Shown here: in pieces, positions 11,144 through 23,348 of the stretch
Numbering within the stretch: the stretch's first letter is position 1
Layout: every line of letters starts with the position of its first letter
Assembly: GCA_027604685.1 (NCBI GenBank)
Contig: JADHYX010000031.1
Location: forward strand, 4,277-68,276
Length of the DNA: 64,000 nt
Reading direction: 5' to 3'
Source: Lobulomyces angularis
Taxonomy: Eukaryota; Chytridiomycota; Chytridiomycetes; Lobulomycetales; Lobulomycetaceae
Translations under genes and position numbers: made by a program
Notes under the pieces: model-generated
Seen by the model: only the letters and a program-made list of their open reading frames with translations
Database searches by the model: none
What the model was told of the DNA's origin: nothing

Positions 11144-14100
11144 ATGAGAAAATTCTCAAATGAGATCGAACATAATTTAAAAGTTGATACAACTCCTAGA
11201 AATAGCGAAACTTCTGAATATTATTTTAAATTTAATATGTTACCAGAGGACATTAATAGTAATAATGACTTTTCAAAAAAACAATGTTTTGCGCTAAAAG
11301 TTCGCTAAATATTTTTTCTTTTTAATTTTAAAATAGGATTATCTATCAGCAGTTCTCAATTTTTTGAACTTTTAAAAGAAGCACCATTGTTTTCAAAAAT
11401 TCCAAAAATTAAAAACAAGTTAATCGTTCCTATTGACTTGCGTAGCTTTGATGACTTTAAAGAAGAAAATCTTATCTACTCGTTAAATATATGTCTAACT
11501 CCAATAATAATAAAAAGGTAACTTTATTTTGTAAGAACTATAACGATCCTATTTTTGTTTACCAAGGTTTAAACAGAATATTTTAAATGAGTTTCATTTT
11601 GATCGGTTTTTAACTTCACCAGAATCAAAAGCAAGACTTCAAAAATTTCAAGAATACTTAAAATTATACAAGGATATTGAAGTAATCGTTGTGATATTTG
11701 ACAGCGACATGAGTTTGAATAGTAGCAACAATTTATTTTTGAATGAAAATGTTTTAATACTAAAGGAAATAATTGAAAACGTGATGTTAAAAAATTTTTT
11801 AGATTTAAGCATCATTACCAATGATGTCGCAGACATTAATTTTGTAAAAAAAAGTTATAAATATTTTTTTTTGAAGAACGGTCTAAGGAATTTTTTTAAA
11901 TGTGAAAAAAACAATTTAATCGCTAATAAATTTATTACCAAAATTAACGTAGCTATTACAGAAGAACAAGAAAAAAATTTGGAAAATTTATTTAACATTG
12001 ATGAGAAGGAAGAGTCTGCTGTATCAAAAAGATCAAAAAAGTTCATAAAGCAGCACAAAATTGGGAATGGGGCCTTTGGGAATGTTTATCTTGCTTTAAA
12101 TGTGGAAACCAACTCATTAATGGCAGTTAAAGAAGTGATTCTATCAGGCAATAACTTAAGCGAATCTCAAAATTTGAACGAGTCAACTGCGGAGAAAAAA
12201 CTGATAAAGGCAATAAAAAATGAAATTTCAATACTACGATGTTTAAAAAATGAAAATGTTGTAAATTATTTGGATTGCGAAATAACAAAAAATTACATAA
12301 ACTTATATTTAGGTAAGAAATTTATGAACTTCGAAAATTAAATTTGCAGTAAAATAGAATATGTATCTGGAGGTTCCATTAGATCAATCTTACACAAATA
12401 CAATTCACAATTTCCCCTGAAGCTTGTACAAAATTTGGAATACCAAATTATCAATGGAATTGGATACCTGCATTCCATGTAAAATTCTTCAGTACATATT
12501 TAAATTAATAAAAAACTTTACATTTTGTTATCTAGGAACATTTGCCATAATGACATTAAATCAGATAACAGTAACCTTTTAAAAAAAATAATTGTTTAAG
12601 TAAATGGTTTTTTACAATATAGTTCTGTTGGATATGAAAGGAGTATTGAAAATCTCAGACTTTGGATTCTCAAAACAACTGGATAAATCTAAAAATCCTT
12701 ACGAAGTTAGAGAATCGCCAGGAATTAAAGGAACACATAGATGTATTATTATTAAGTATGTAAAGCAAGTTTTAAAAAATGTTATTTTAGATATGGCGCC
12801 GGAAGTTCTGGAAAATATAGGTTATTCAGCGAAAGTGGATATTTGGTACAATTTATTTTTGAAATTTTGTATTTAGTAACATTGTTGCCGTAGGAGTTTT
12901 GGTTGCGTTTTGCTGGAAATGTTAAAGGAGAAACCATGGAAAAATTTAAATGTTAAGGAAATTGTAAGTAGCTTGAAGAGAAAGGAGGTACCAGAAATTT
13001 CAAAAGACATACCATTTAATGAATCTTTCATATTGGAGAAATGTTTTTTAATGTAGCATTAAATAATTGCAATTTTTTTTAACAATCTTAAAATTTTTTA
13101 GTGATCCACTCCAAAGACCTACAGCTTTAGAACTCAAAAAAATGTTTTTTTTTTATGGTGGAATATATCCCAACAATTTTAATTTTGAAAAATTTTTTTT
13201 GGAAGTTGAAGAATCATATAAGAAAAAGAGACAAAATAAAAAATCGTTAGAACCGAATCAAATCAAGAAAAAAAATAATTTGAACTCTGAATATGAGTAT
13301 AGTTTAGATAGCTATAGTAGTTTGTCGGTTTTTTCTGTTAACAGTTCTATTTCTACTACCCCAAATTCGAAGTCCATTATTAATAGTGCAAGTTCAATCG
13401 ACAACGGCTTTTTTCCCCCAATAAACTTAAATCAATCACGAATTAACCTTAAAACTTCGCCTTCTAGAAATTTATTAACAAAGAGTGCCAGTTTTCAAGT
13501 TACAGGAGAACGTGCAGTAAGCTCTGCAAGAGACTCCAGAACTAGAGCTCAATCTTGTGCAAGTGATAGGCTAAACTCTGCTGGGGCAAGGTTAGAGCAA
13601 AGTTTGAACTCCACTAGACTTTCACCGATTAAGAGGAGTTCTACAATTGAAAGTCACTTAACGCCAAGCCCACCAAAAGAAGATCCTCCTAATGCAATTA
13701 CGGAGACAATGTCACCGCCTTTATTTACAAGTACACCTCCCAGTATAACGTTAGAAAGATCACCAAACTTTGCCAGTTCTCCAAGAAGACAAAAGTATAA
13801 AATACACAGTACTTCAGTTCCTACTGCTTTTACCAAGGTGAGACCCTATTTGATTTTTGGACAAGATTCTGTTCTTAGCAGTTTGACAGCAACTGATGAT
13901 TTAAAAAATCTAAGAGTTACTCACTTGCTTAGTGTTTCAGATGCAGAGCCTAATTTTGCTGTTGAAAAGAATGGAGCTTTTCAAGTTTTTCAAAAAGTCA
14001 TTAGTGATAAAGTTAATTCTTTTTTTGAAGATTTAAAGGAATGTTGTGTGTACATCGGTAAAAAATTTTTAATTTTTTAAGATATCTAACAATTTTAGAC

Positions 14101-15966
14101 AATGCTTTGAAGTGTGATACTGAATCTGTAGTCTTTGTTTATGATAAAAGAGGGACTTACCACTCAGCTTTAGTAGCCATTGCTTACATTACCTGGTGCG
14201 GAAAACGTGCATTAGACGCTTTTGAGGAAGTACGACTTTTGAATCCTGAAATCGAAAAAACCCTTGTTAATTGCATATCGCAACTGGATGGTAGCTTTTT
14301 ACTTATAATATTGAATACTAAAGTGAAAAAACTTTATTTTTAGATTTTGTTTTTAACAATCTTTATCATGAGGAGGATGATGATCCTTCTACCTCTTTCT
14401 ACGAAGAGCATTTAAGAAATAGGCCATCTGTTGAGTATATAATGAAAAACTTGGAAAATTTTTTTCCGTTAAGTGAAACTAAACTAGAAGTGGAGAACGA
14501 AAAAATCATTCAATCTTATAACTTAGTTCAAAATGATTCAGTTGCCACAAAAATAAAGTGGACTAAACATATGGAGGACTGCATCGGAAAAGGGGCGTTT
14601 GCAGAAGTTTTTCTTGGGTTGAATCTGGTGACTAGGTAATTAAAAAAACGACCTTCTTTCTCATTTGAAAATATTTGAAATAGAGAAATAATGGCGGTGA
14701 AACAAGTTCGCCTCAGTAAATCTCCTGGAGAAGCAGAAAGAAAACATATTAACGCTATTAAAACCGAAATTAATTTATTAAGATGCCTTGAACATGTTAA
14801 TGTGGTCAAATATATAGACTGTGAAATTAACAATGAATACATAAATTTGTTTTTGCAATACGTTTCTGGAGGTTCAATTGGATCTATTTTGAAAAAATAT
14901 GACAAACCATTTCCTGAGCAGGTAGTTATGTTTTTGGATTTTCAAATTGGAAACGGATTAGCGTATTTACATAGTAAAAATATTTGGCATAGAGACATTA
15001 AACCAGACAATAGTATGTATCAAATGATAATTTAATTTTATGTTTTTTTATTAGTTCTCGTTGACGCTGATGGAAAGGTAAAAATTTCAGGTGAGAAAAT
15101 AGGCTTCAAGAAACTCTATACGATTTATTAATGCTTTTCTTGATATCTAGACTATGGAGTATCCAAGCAAACAATTGATCAAGGTATAATGTAAAGCTAA
15201 TTATTCATGAACTTAATTTTCCTTTGTTTCGCTAGATCCATATGTATCCACTGACAGTGTTAACAAAGTAGGAACTTTTAGATGTAACCACCAAAATTTG
15301 AATCTTTTAAATAATAAAAAAAAAAACTGTAGATATGGCCCCTGAGGTTGTTTGTAATAGAGGCTATTCTGCAAAAGTGGATATTTGGTTCTAAAATCTC
15401 TTAAAATTTCTTATTCACTCTTTTACAGGAGTTTTGGTTGTGTTATGCTAGAAATGATAACTGGTCAAAAACCTTGGAGCGAATTTAGACGTCAAGAGGA
15501 AATTTCCAGAGCACTGTTAGAAAAGAGGAGACCTTCCATTTCAAATAAATTGTCTAAGGCAGCTCAATCCTTGTTGGACCAATGTTTTAACTTGTAAATA
15601 AAAATAATAATAAATTTATCCTCTATTCTAACTGACATATTTAAGGGACTCGAAAAAGCGGCCAAAGGCAGTAGAATTACTCAAATCCCAATTTATAAAT
15701 CAATTAAAAAATCCTCATTTATTTGATTTAACCAGCTTCTTTTCTGAAGCTGAGGAAAATTTTAAAAAGAAAAAAAAGAAAGATTATGAGGACGAAAATG
15801 TAATCTGTTTTAAACACACGTTTGAAACATTAATTTTTGTTTTTAGGAAATAATTATCGAAGGTTCACTTCTAAATCCTTTCAGTAATTCTGGAAAGAAT
15901 AATTCTTTCACCAAAGACAAATCAAATTTTAGTTTTCCTGAAAGCTTTAATGCCTCAATACAATAG
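11144..15966 (+). CDS. Rhodanese-like / kinase A / pseudo-DSP / kinase B fusion protein
   Basis: Nineteen exons join without a frame break to 1303 residues. In order: a rhodanese-like module (about residues 40-230; IVPIDLRSFDDF), STE11/MAPKKK-like kinase A (about 256-535), a Ser/Pro-rich linker, a dual-specificity-phosphatase fold (about 756-900; RPYLIFGQDSV, RVTHLLSVSD, CISQLDDF) and kinase B (about 966-1240). Kinase A keeps GNGAFGNVY, AVK and DFG, but HRD reads HND. Kinase B keeps GKGAFAEVF, AVK and HRDIKPDN, but DFG reads DYG. The phosphatase loop reads VYDKRGTYHS where HCxxGxxRS is expected, so Cys and Arg are lost. The rhodanese loop region also lacks Cys. One exon (13102-14057) runs from the end of kinase A into the phosphatase, and exon 14344-14635 runs from phosphatase into kinase B, so this is one protein. 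A signalling scaffold kinase is likely; substrates are unknown. Confidence 0.88.
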
Positions 15967-16237
15967 TGCCAATACCAAAGTTCTCTAAATATGGTATAAA
16001 GTTAATATCAGGAAGTCCTGATATGGAATCTGAAATTATTCTATAAAAAAAATCTGTCACTATATCAGTAGCCAGTGCGTTAAATTTTTAATATTTAAAA
16101 AATTTTCTAATCTGAAAAAATTTATATAGAATAGTTTAAAATTTAATAATAACTTAAATACAGAAAATTAACTATAAAAAACAACGTCTAGGTACAGAAC
16201 GCCATTATAAAACATAAATTTAATAGTATTTTAAAGC

Positions 16238-17860
16238 TTAAAATGCTTGTAAAATAAAAGCAACGTGTGGCAGATTTGGCTAAAATTTTCCGTTTAGAAA
16301 TTAGATGGTTAAATTTATGTTTTAATTTTTCTTACCCGCAAATTATTAAAAGCTGTTTTAGATTTTTGTAAATCTCCTCCATTTTCCTTCAAAAATTGAA
16401 AGCTAAAATCATAGTTTAATCCAGTTTGCTTACTGAGTTCTATAACTTTCAAATGGTCTGGTTCAGACTAAAAAAAAAAAAAAATTAAAGTGGAATGCAA
16501 ATATAATTGGCTTTACCAAATTGTATTTCAAACGAAATTTTTCAATAACAGCTGCATCGCCTAGTTGCGGAAGTACTGGCTGAATCTGACCAAAAACTGG
16601 TTGTGACTGTTCAAACACCCCACTATTCGGATTCATTGTATTTTTTATATTATTTATATTATTAATAAAAGTTCCGCCATTTTCTTTCGGCAACTTATGA
16701 AACTGCCTTAAATTCAGTTGATCATTAAGAATAACGTATTTGAAACCGTTGGAATGACTTCGATGACCAGGTGTGCTCTCTTTAATTAAAAAAATTCGAT
16801 CGAAACAACGCAAGTGTTTGGTTATTAAATCAGTAAAATTTCCTGATAATTTTATCATTAAAGTCGTAGCATTTATCATAAATGAATCTAAATAAAAAGA
16901 AGATGTGCTTATTGTGGTCGCTGGGGGTAAATTAATTTTATGTTGCGTTTTTGGTAAATTTTGAAATGTCTGGATTATTTCTTGTGATCCTATCTTTAAC
17001 TGGGCTTTATTAGGGTGAGACAATATTTTTCGATTGTGATCCATCCATCCTTTGTGATAATCTTTCCCCCTATTTTAAATAAAAATAAGTTTTTAAGGAT
17101 TAGTTAGTTTTTTTGCATGTTTTCAATAAAATTAGAAAATTTCACATTGTTAATAAATGTACAAATATACAGAAAATATTATAAATTGATATTCTTACTG
17201 ATAATTACTGTCAATGGGTTTATGTTCATCTATAGTTAAACTAAACTGAGCAAAATCATCGTAGATATTATAAAGTTTATCTCTATTGTTGTCAAACAAG
17301 TCAAGAAATAGGTTGACAAATTCAGTGCTACTTTGATTGCATATGTGATTTTCAAAAAAGTTCCCTAAAAAATTAAAAAAAAAATTTTTAATTTTAATCT
17401 CCATCGTAATCAAACCTAGTATCGGCAGCTGAAGTAAATCATTTTGTGAATCTTCCGCTTCATAAATTTTAAATTTCTGTTGTTGTTATGTGAAAAATAA
17501 AAAAAGTTAATTTAATAAAAAAAAAAAACTTGCATAATCTTTTCCCATCCGAATCCCACTTAAATTTTTTAAGGAGTTAACCTGTTGAATGTTTTCAACT
17601 TTACAAAAAATTAAAGTTTGATTATTTTCAACTTTCGAAAAAAATTCTAAAAAATTTAACCTCATGCTTGCTTTTCTTAATAAAAATTCCTTTACAGAAT
17701 TCAAATCTGTTTTTGCATCCCACCCTTCAATGCATAAATTTAAATTTAACTTTCTTTTTGAATAATTAGGAGCATCTCCTAATCTAGAAAATACATTGCT
17801 ACTTTCTAATGGAGGTGCAGAATTTCTTTTATGCCCTCTGTTAAAGTTATTTCTACTCAT
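16238..17860 (-). CDS. mRNA export receptor NXF/Mex67-like, apparently without LRR
   Basis: It carries mRNA through nuclear pores by binding FG repeats. The N-terminus is basic, then an RRM-like fold (residues about 35-110; LNLNLCIEGWDAKTDL, LIFCKVENIQQV). A short linker leads directly into an NTF2-like domain (FVNLFLDLFDNNRDKLYNIY, AQFSLTIDE, IKLSGNFTD, CFDRIFLI, YVILNDQLNLRQFHK). A C-terminal TAP-C/UBA-like domain (ELSKQTGLNYDFSFQFLKEN) follows; a last small exon from about 16294 gives LPHVAF, aligned with IPEVAF of human NXF1. The leucine-rich-repeat domain normally found between RRM and NTF2-like folds is missing; the exon joining them (about 17480-17415) codes only about 20 residues. Confidence 0.82.
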
Positions 17861-18334
17861 TGAAAACTAAATTTTAATTTTTTTTTTTTTTTTTTGATCA
17901 AGGTTTAAAAAAAAATTTTAAATTTGGCAGTTTTTATTAAATAAAACGAAGGTTCTATCTCATCGAAGGTTGTAAAGAAACTTGAAAAGAGTTCATTTCT
18001 CTTTATTGATTAACTTTTAAATCCCTTCAGCGGATTAATTTTGATCACCCAAATAATTTGTGCAGTTAAATTTCAAACCTTTTCTATCAACATCTGCTTC
18101 AGCTAGATTGCAGTACCGCTATAACCTTTAACGAAAATACTACTTAAGTGTACATTGACCGTAGAAAGTATACATTAAAAAACAGTAGTTGAGGTAAAAC
18201 TGGCTTTTTGGGAAAAAAATATTGGAAGAACATTTTTGAAAGATAAAAATACAAAAAAATTACAAATTATAATTGATATTAAAAAATAAAACTTTGATAC
18301 TTCTTAAAATTGAATAAATAAAGTTAGATATATT
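17861..18334. other. Spacer upstream of the NXF-like gene
   Basis: It has a T run at 17877-17896, next to the start codon, and otherwise unremarkable AT-rich sequence. No gene or RNA is seen. Confidence 0.55.
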
Positions 18335-19904
18335 CTACCAGTCACCACCATTTTGGGCATCAACTAAAAAGATAAAAAAAAGTTAAAAAAAAAAATTAAT
18401 TGCGAAAAGGATTAATTACACAAATAGTTAGCAGCCAGTTCTTCATTTTTATCACAAGCAAAAAATGCTTCAATAGCCATTTGCCTGTCAAAACCTAGAC
18501 CAGCAAGTCGATTTATGGCTGCTTCTTCCTCTGGAGTGACAGATATATACTGTTGATTTGGCGGCGCAGTATTACCAGCACCTGCAGGATTTTCACCGGT
18601 GGCACCACCTTCAGTTGCTGCTGCTAAATAAAAAATTAATAATTGATATTTCAAAATATCTCTAGTCAACCTCCTTCCCCTCCTTCCATTAAAAGTGATA
18701 AAAATGCGTCTTGATTTCCATTAATTAATTCTAACAACTGAGGATTGGCTTGACCTAGCTGTTGTAAAACTGGTTGCAAAAGTTGTGGTTGTGTTTGAAC
18801 TGGTTTAGTTGAAGAGAAAAACGATTAGATCTTAAAATGTATTTAATAAATGGCAAACCTAGTTGACGCAACTGTTGAAATTGGGGAGAGTTTCGAAGAA
18901 AAGCAAAAGTATTTTCATTTGCAGGGTTATTAGTAGAACTAGGTCGTTGTGCGTTGGCGGCAGCTAAATTGCAAATTAATCCATTATTGAAAATTTCTAG
19001 ACAAACCTGTAAATAAATTTTCGTAACCACTTGGTACGTTAGGATTTGCAGCATTAGCTGGAGTAGCAGGGGCACTAGGAGTCGTTGCACTAGGTACAGG
19101 ATTTTGAGGAGCCTCTATTCCTTCAGGGATTCCAGTCATCAAATATTCTGCCGCTCGATCGGGGTTATTAAATGCTGCTCTCATTGCTGCTTTTACTTGG
19201 GAAATCTCAAATCCCATTTCAACCAAGTTTTGCGTGGCACTATCGTATGCAGACCCAGCAACTAAAATCACTGGTTATTTCAAAAGACCTAGAACAAATT
19301 ACCTAAATTAGAGTCGGCATTTTCGAGGGAAGCAGATGCTGGTTTCGTTGTTGCTTCTGCAGCTACAGCGCTTGAAGTTGGGTTTGAAGCAGGTTGGGCT
19401 GGGGAAGCAGAATTAGTTTTAGTTGGTTCTGACACCTCTGGTTTAGGTGTGGTTCTGACAGCTGTCTTTGTCACCATCAACACTAAAAAATCCTTTTCTT
19501 TTACATTGTAATGCGACAAAAGTTTTTCATTCTCTAAAATTTTTCCTACGATAAAAATTTAATTGAAGAGAACTAAAAAATATTATTAAAATACCTGAGT
19601 GAATTAGTTTTTGTTGTTCAACAGTGATGTTTTCGTGTTCGGCTACCTTTTTTTTTAAATCACTCACCTAACAAGAAAGTATATTAAAATTAATACAAAC
19701 ACAATTAAAATTTTTTAACTGAGTCAGTCTCTTGAACTTCCACATTGAACGTATTTTGCTTTACTAAAAAGAAAAAAAAAAAAAATTTTAACATTTGGAT
19801 GAACAAGAAAAAAAATGCGCATGATGAAATAGAGTTGGAAAAAATTAATGGTATTTAATAAGGTTAGCTATGCTATACTTACATGTTTTAATTGTTAATT
19901 GCAT
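18335..19904 (-). CDS. RAD23: RAD23 ubiquitin receptor / XPC partner
   Basis: It shuttles ubiquitinated proteins to the proteasome and supports nucleotide excision repair with Rad4/XPC. Exons in order encode an N-terminal ubiquitin-like domain ([17 protein letters not shown], then [19 protein letters not shown], then FLVLMVTK), an Ala/Pro/Thr linker, UBA1 ([20 protein letters not shown] ... [12 protein letters not shown]), the XPC-binding STI1-like domain ([40 protein letters not shown]) and UBA2 ([20 protein letters not shown]). A last 8-codon exon gives the acidic end [10 protein letters not shown]. All four RAD23 domains are intact. The upstream limit is the ATG at 19904, eight codons before the first intron. 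Confidence 0.95.
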
Positions 19905-20185
19905 TTTTTCTATATTCTAAAAATAATTTTTGGAGATTTGAGAATTCGTCAATATCAAACAGCCTAGGGTTTGAGGGTTTCAATTTTATTACAAATGAAA
20001 CATAGAATTAAAACACTATTTATACAACAGTGAATAAGTGCGGTAACGTGACTAGTTTTCTTTTAAAGAATTTTGAAGAATCCGCATATAATGATTAAAT
20101 ATGATGATTTAAATGTTGACACCAAAGGAACAAAAAAGAAACGATTTAACTATTTTTACAATTCATAATTAAAAAAATCCAAAAT

Positions 20186-22825
20186 TTAATCTAATTTGAA
20201 CTTTTTAAAAGTCCACTTTCTAAATAGTATTGTGATAAATATTGTTATGATGCAAGAAAAAATGCTTAGTCCAAAAGTGAAAGCTATGTATCCCGTAGAT
20301 GGGGAAATGAAAATCCTAGCTATGGTATAGTAATTGCTTTGAGTCCAAAGGGTTGATTCTCTGTTGTTTATTTGATAAAGGTCTTGTGTTGCATCATATT
20401 CTATGCCAACACTAAAAGCATCATGATATCCGTTGAAAGCTTTTACACATTTATTACTAATGCACCTTGTCAAAGGGTCCTTTTAGTTGAAATAAGTTGC
20501 CTCTTAATGAAAAAAAATATTTACCTGCGGTTTATTACAGTCTTTGGTAAAGTTGCAAGCAATGCCTGCTTTGTTAAAACCAGTTATATTATGCAAAAAT
20601 GCTTTTATCAAGTATGGTTTGTAATCAAATTTTCTTAGTCTAGAGTTGAATGTAGGGACTCCAACAAATGAACCACTACCAAAAAAAGTTAAAGTGCCAA
20701 AAAAATATGGCAAATAAAGTACCTAGGACTAGTCGGCCCTTTAAAAGATGATTTAGAATGGATGAAGTGAAAAGATTAATAAATATACCCTTGTAAGTTG
20801 GAAAATCGCTGTAGTAAGGAATTGACAATTCACAAGAACGGTTCACCAAAAAACAATTCAAAAATTCTCTAATCTGCGATTGTTAAAATTTCAATTCAGC
20901 AATTTTTTAATCTTACTAATGTACAATTAGCCTGAATTTGATCTGGGACAGAATCCTTTGTTCCGCTGGCAACCTGGTATACCGCCTTTGCAGTTTCATT
21001 CGCAATCTTTATTTATTATTACGATTCTATTAAATACTGTTAAACTTACTCCGCATATTAGAGCTATGTTTTCATCATTCAATTGCGAGTTATCATCCAA
21101 TTCGCTCCCGAAGAATGGTGAGGAAAATCCAGTCTGAAAGTCACCTAAACAAATCCAAACGTTAAAATTCAAATTTTCTTCAACGTTTTATGTTATTTTG
21201 TATTACCAATAACAATAGCAGGAATTGATCTATTTTTTAATAAAAAACTTTGGGCACTCGAAGGGGGTAATTTTAAATTATCCTTAAAATTATTGGCAGC
21301 ATTAGAAAACGTAAAAAATACATTGGAGGATTGATTAAATTTCGTAGCTAGTATTGTAGAATTGTTAAATAAACCACCCAGGCTAGATTTTGAGACAGTT
21401 TCAATATCGTCCATATGTAAATATACATTGTTTGGAGTAGTGGAACCTTTTAGGTTCACACCAAAACCGCCAATGTGAGAGAACTCAATGATACTGTGAA
21501 TTTTACTAAAATCTATGCCAGTGTAATCTGTGCTTGGTCTACAAGGTAATCCACAAGAGTTCGCGGATTCAACTAATTTAAAAAATTAATATTCACAACA
21601 AGCAAAATAGTAACGAACCAGGGCAAAAAGGAGCTGATTGACTTGCACAAACAAATGACTTACTTATATCGTTAACAAATCTGGAAGAACCTGCCAATCC
21701 CCACTGCTCTCCTAACAAAAAGTTAAGCAAACGCATTAATCATTCACAAACCATTAAAAAACGTAAACAAAATATGTTTTTCAAAAGTGCCTGGATTATT
21801 CGGTGACTAAAAGAATTAAGGATATAAAGTTATTATTATCTTGATAACCTTAGAAATAGCATCTGCAACGGCTAATGCTGCTGCAACTCCAGAAAGTGTG
21901 GAAGCACCTAGGGCTAAATCCTTAATCAAGGCTGTACTGTCCAGTTGGCTGGACACCACAACTATTTCTTTTCCATCACTCTTAGCTATTGTTTCACTGA
22001 AAGTAGCCCATATACTTAAGCCTCCTATAGGTAAGCAACGCCCTCGCCTCAGACAAGTTAAGCTATCAATAGTACCATTTTGCTTCACCAATATTAGACT
22101 TCATAAATGTAAGTAAATAATACCTGGGAAAAAAATTGTGCAGAATACAGCATGGAATGATCGTAATTATGGTCTTCATTAAATTTTGCAGCGGTGACAA
22201 TTTCATTAGAAGACTGTTTGAATTCGGTGCCTAAATCTTCGGGTATTGCGAATATTGGTATTTTAAAATTATAAAAAGAAAAGGCATTGCCCTATTTACA
22301 AATCAATTCAACCGCTATTCAAATTTAAATACCTTAGGATTCCAAGAATGGATTTTTGGATCGTTTTTATACAAGCTAATCTCACAATTCAAACAAGTTC
22401 TCTCAAAATTAACATTTAATCCAGTAAAAGATGAATTTTTATTTTTTAATATAAAAATGCCCCGAAGATTTTCTTTTGTCTCATATTTAATGTATGATTC
22501 TAGAGAATAGGTTAAAAATTTGTAATCCAGTACAAAAATTGAGGGCTTCAGAGAGGATTGAAAGAATTTGTCGACATCTAATATTCAAATGAAATTAAAT
22601 TTAAAAATTTCTTTTTTTACCTTCTTTTGAATTTATCATATAAAGAATTCCTACATTTTTTAGAAAATGACCACCTCCGAAATTGTTAGTGTTGTTCATT
22701 GTTTTCACAGAAGCTAAACTAATCAACTTTTGATATATTTGATTATCCAGTGTTCCCGTATAATCAACTTCTGATATAACATATTTCAGCAGAATGAAAA
22801 GTTTAAATATTTCCAAAATATTCAT
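20186..22825 (-). CDS. NCSTN: Nicastrin, gamma-secretase subunit
   Basis: Nicastrin is the large glycoprotein ectodomain subunit of gamma-secretase, which gates substrates for presenilin. The start at 22825 gives a signal peptide (MNILEIFKLFILLKYVISEV). Landmarks follow in family order: WNPKGNAFSFYNFKIPIFAI; a Cys-rich segment LTCLRRGRCLPIGGLSIWATF; VVVSSQLDSTALIKDLALGA; GLAGSSRFVNDI at the place of the DYIGSSR motif; LPPSSAQSFLLKNRSIPAIV, matching human PPSSLQRFLRARNISGVV; NRESTLWTQSNYYTIARIFI, matching the WTES...ARIFL segment; and one C-terminal transmembrane helix (FTFGLSIFSCIITIFITIL). Many NxS/T sites are present. Presenilin, APH-1 and PEN-2 are not in the window. Confidence 0.92.
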
Positions 22826-23348
22826 ATTATTTATATTTTTTTTTACAAAAAATATTTTTACTTTATAGACTAACAAGGCTAAGCAGTTATAAAGACTATT
22901 TTTTTATTTATTTTTTTCACATCATATATAGCTGCCATATACTAAGTTTTATACTTGACACAGTTGTCAATGCAGTCAACAGAATGACCACAGTCATCTT
23001 TTCATTTAGATAATTTTTTGGATACATGTATCAGGATTTAGTAACATCATTATAAATACTTTGAGTACATTGTTAGTATATGGAGCCATCAAACGCTGTA
23101 TGAATAGGGATTAACTGCTTTTTAGTCCTTATCTTGTAAAATTAATATGTTTATCTTGTTCTGTTATAAAAGATAACTTATGGATTATTTATTGAACTTA
23201 CATTTTACAGAGCAAGTAATAGAGCAAACATAACATGAAACATTGTAAACTCTTCTAATTTTGAAATAATTAGAGATGTGTGACGAACAATAAAAAAAAA
23301 AAAAAAAAAATTAACATTATACTAAACATATAAGAAAAGAAAGTAAAT
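22826..23348. other. Spacer between nicastrin and a small plus-strand gene
   Basis: This is the shared upstream region of two divergent genes. There is an A run at 23291-23310 just before the small gene. No exon chain or structured RNA was seen. Confidence 0.5.

Noticed and set aside
11259..11336. Using GTTCGC at 11301 as donor of the first intron in the kinase fusion
   Set aside because: It leaves the next exon out of frame. GTAATA at 11259 gives the right phase and a total length divisible by three.
11144..15966. Reading this locus as two or more separate kinase genes
   Set aside because: The exon 13102-14057 codes the end of kinase A, the linker and the start of the phosphatase without a stop, and the next exons run from phosphatase into kinase B in frame.
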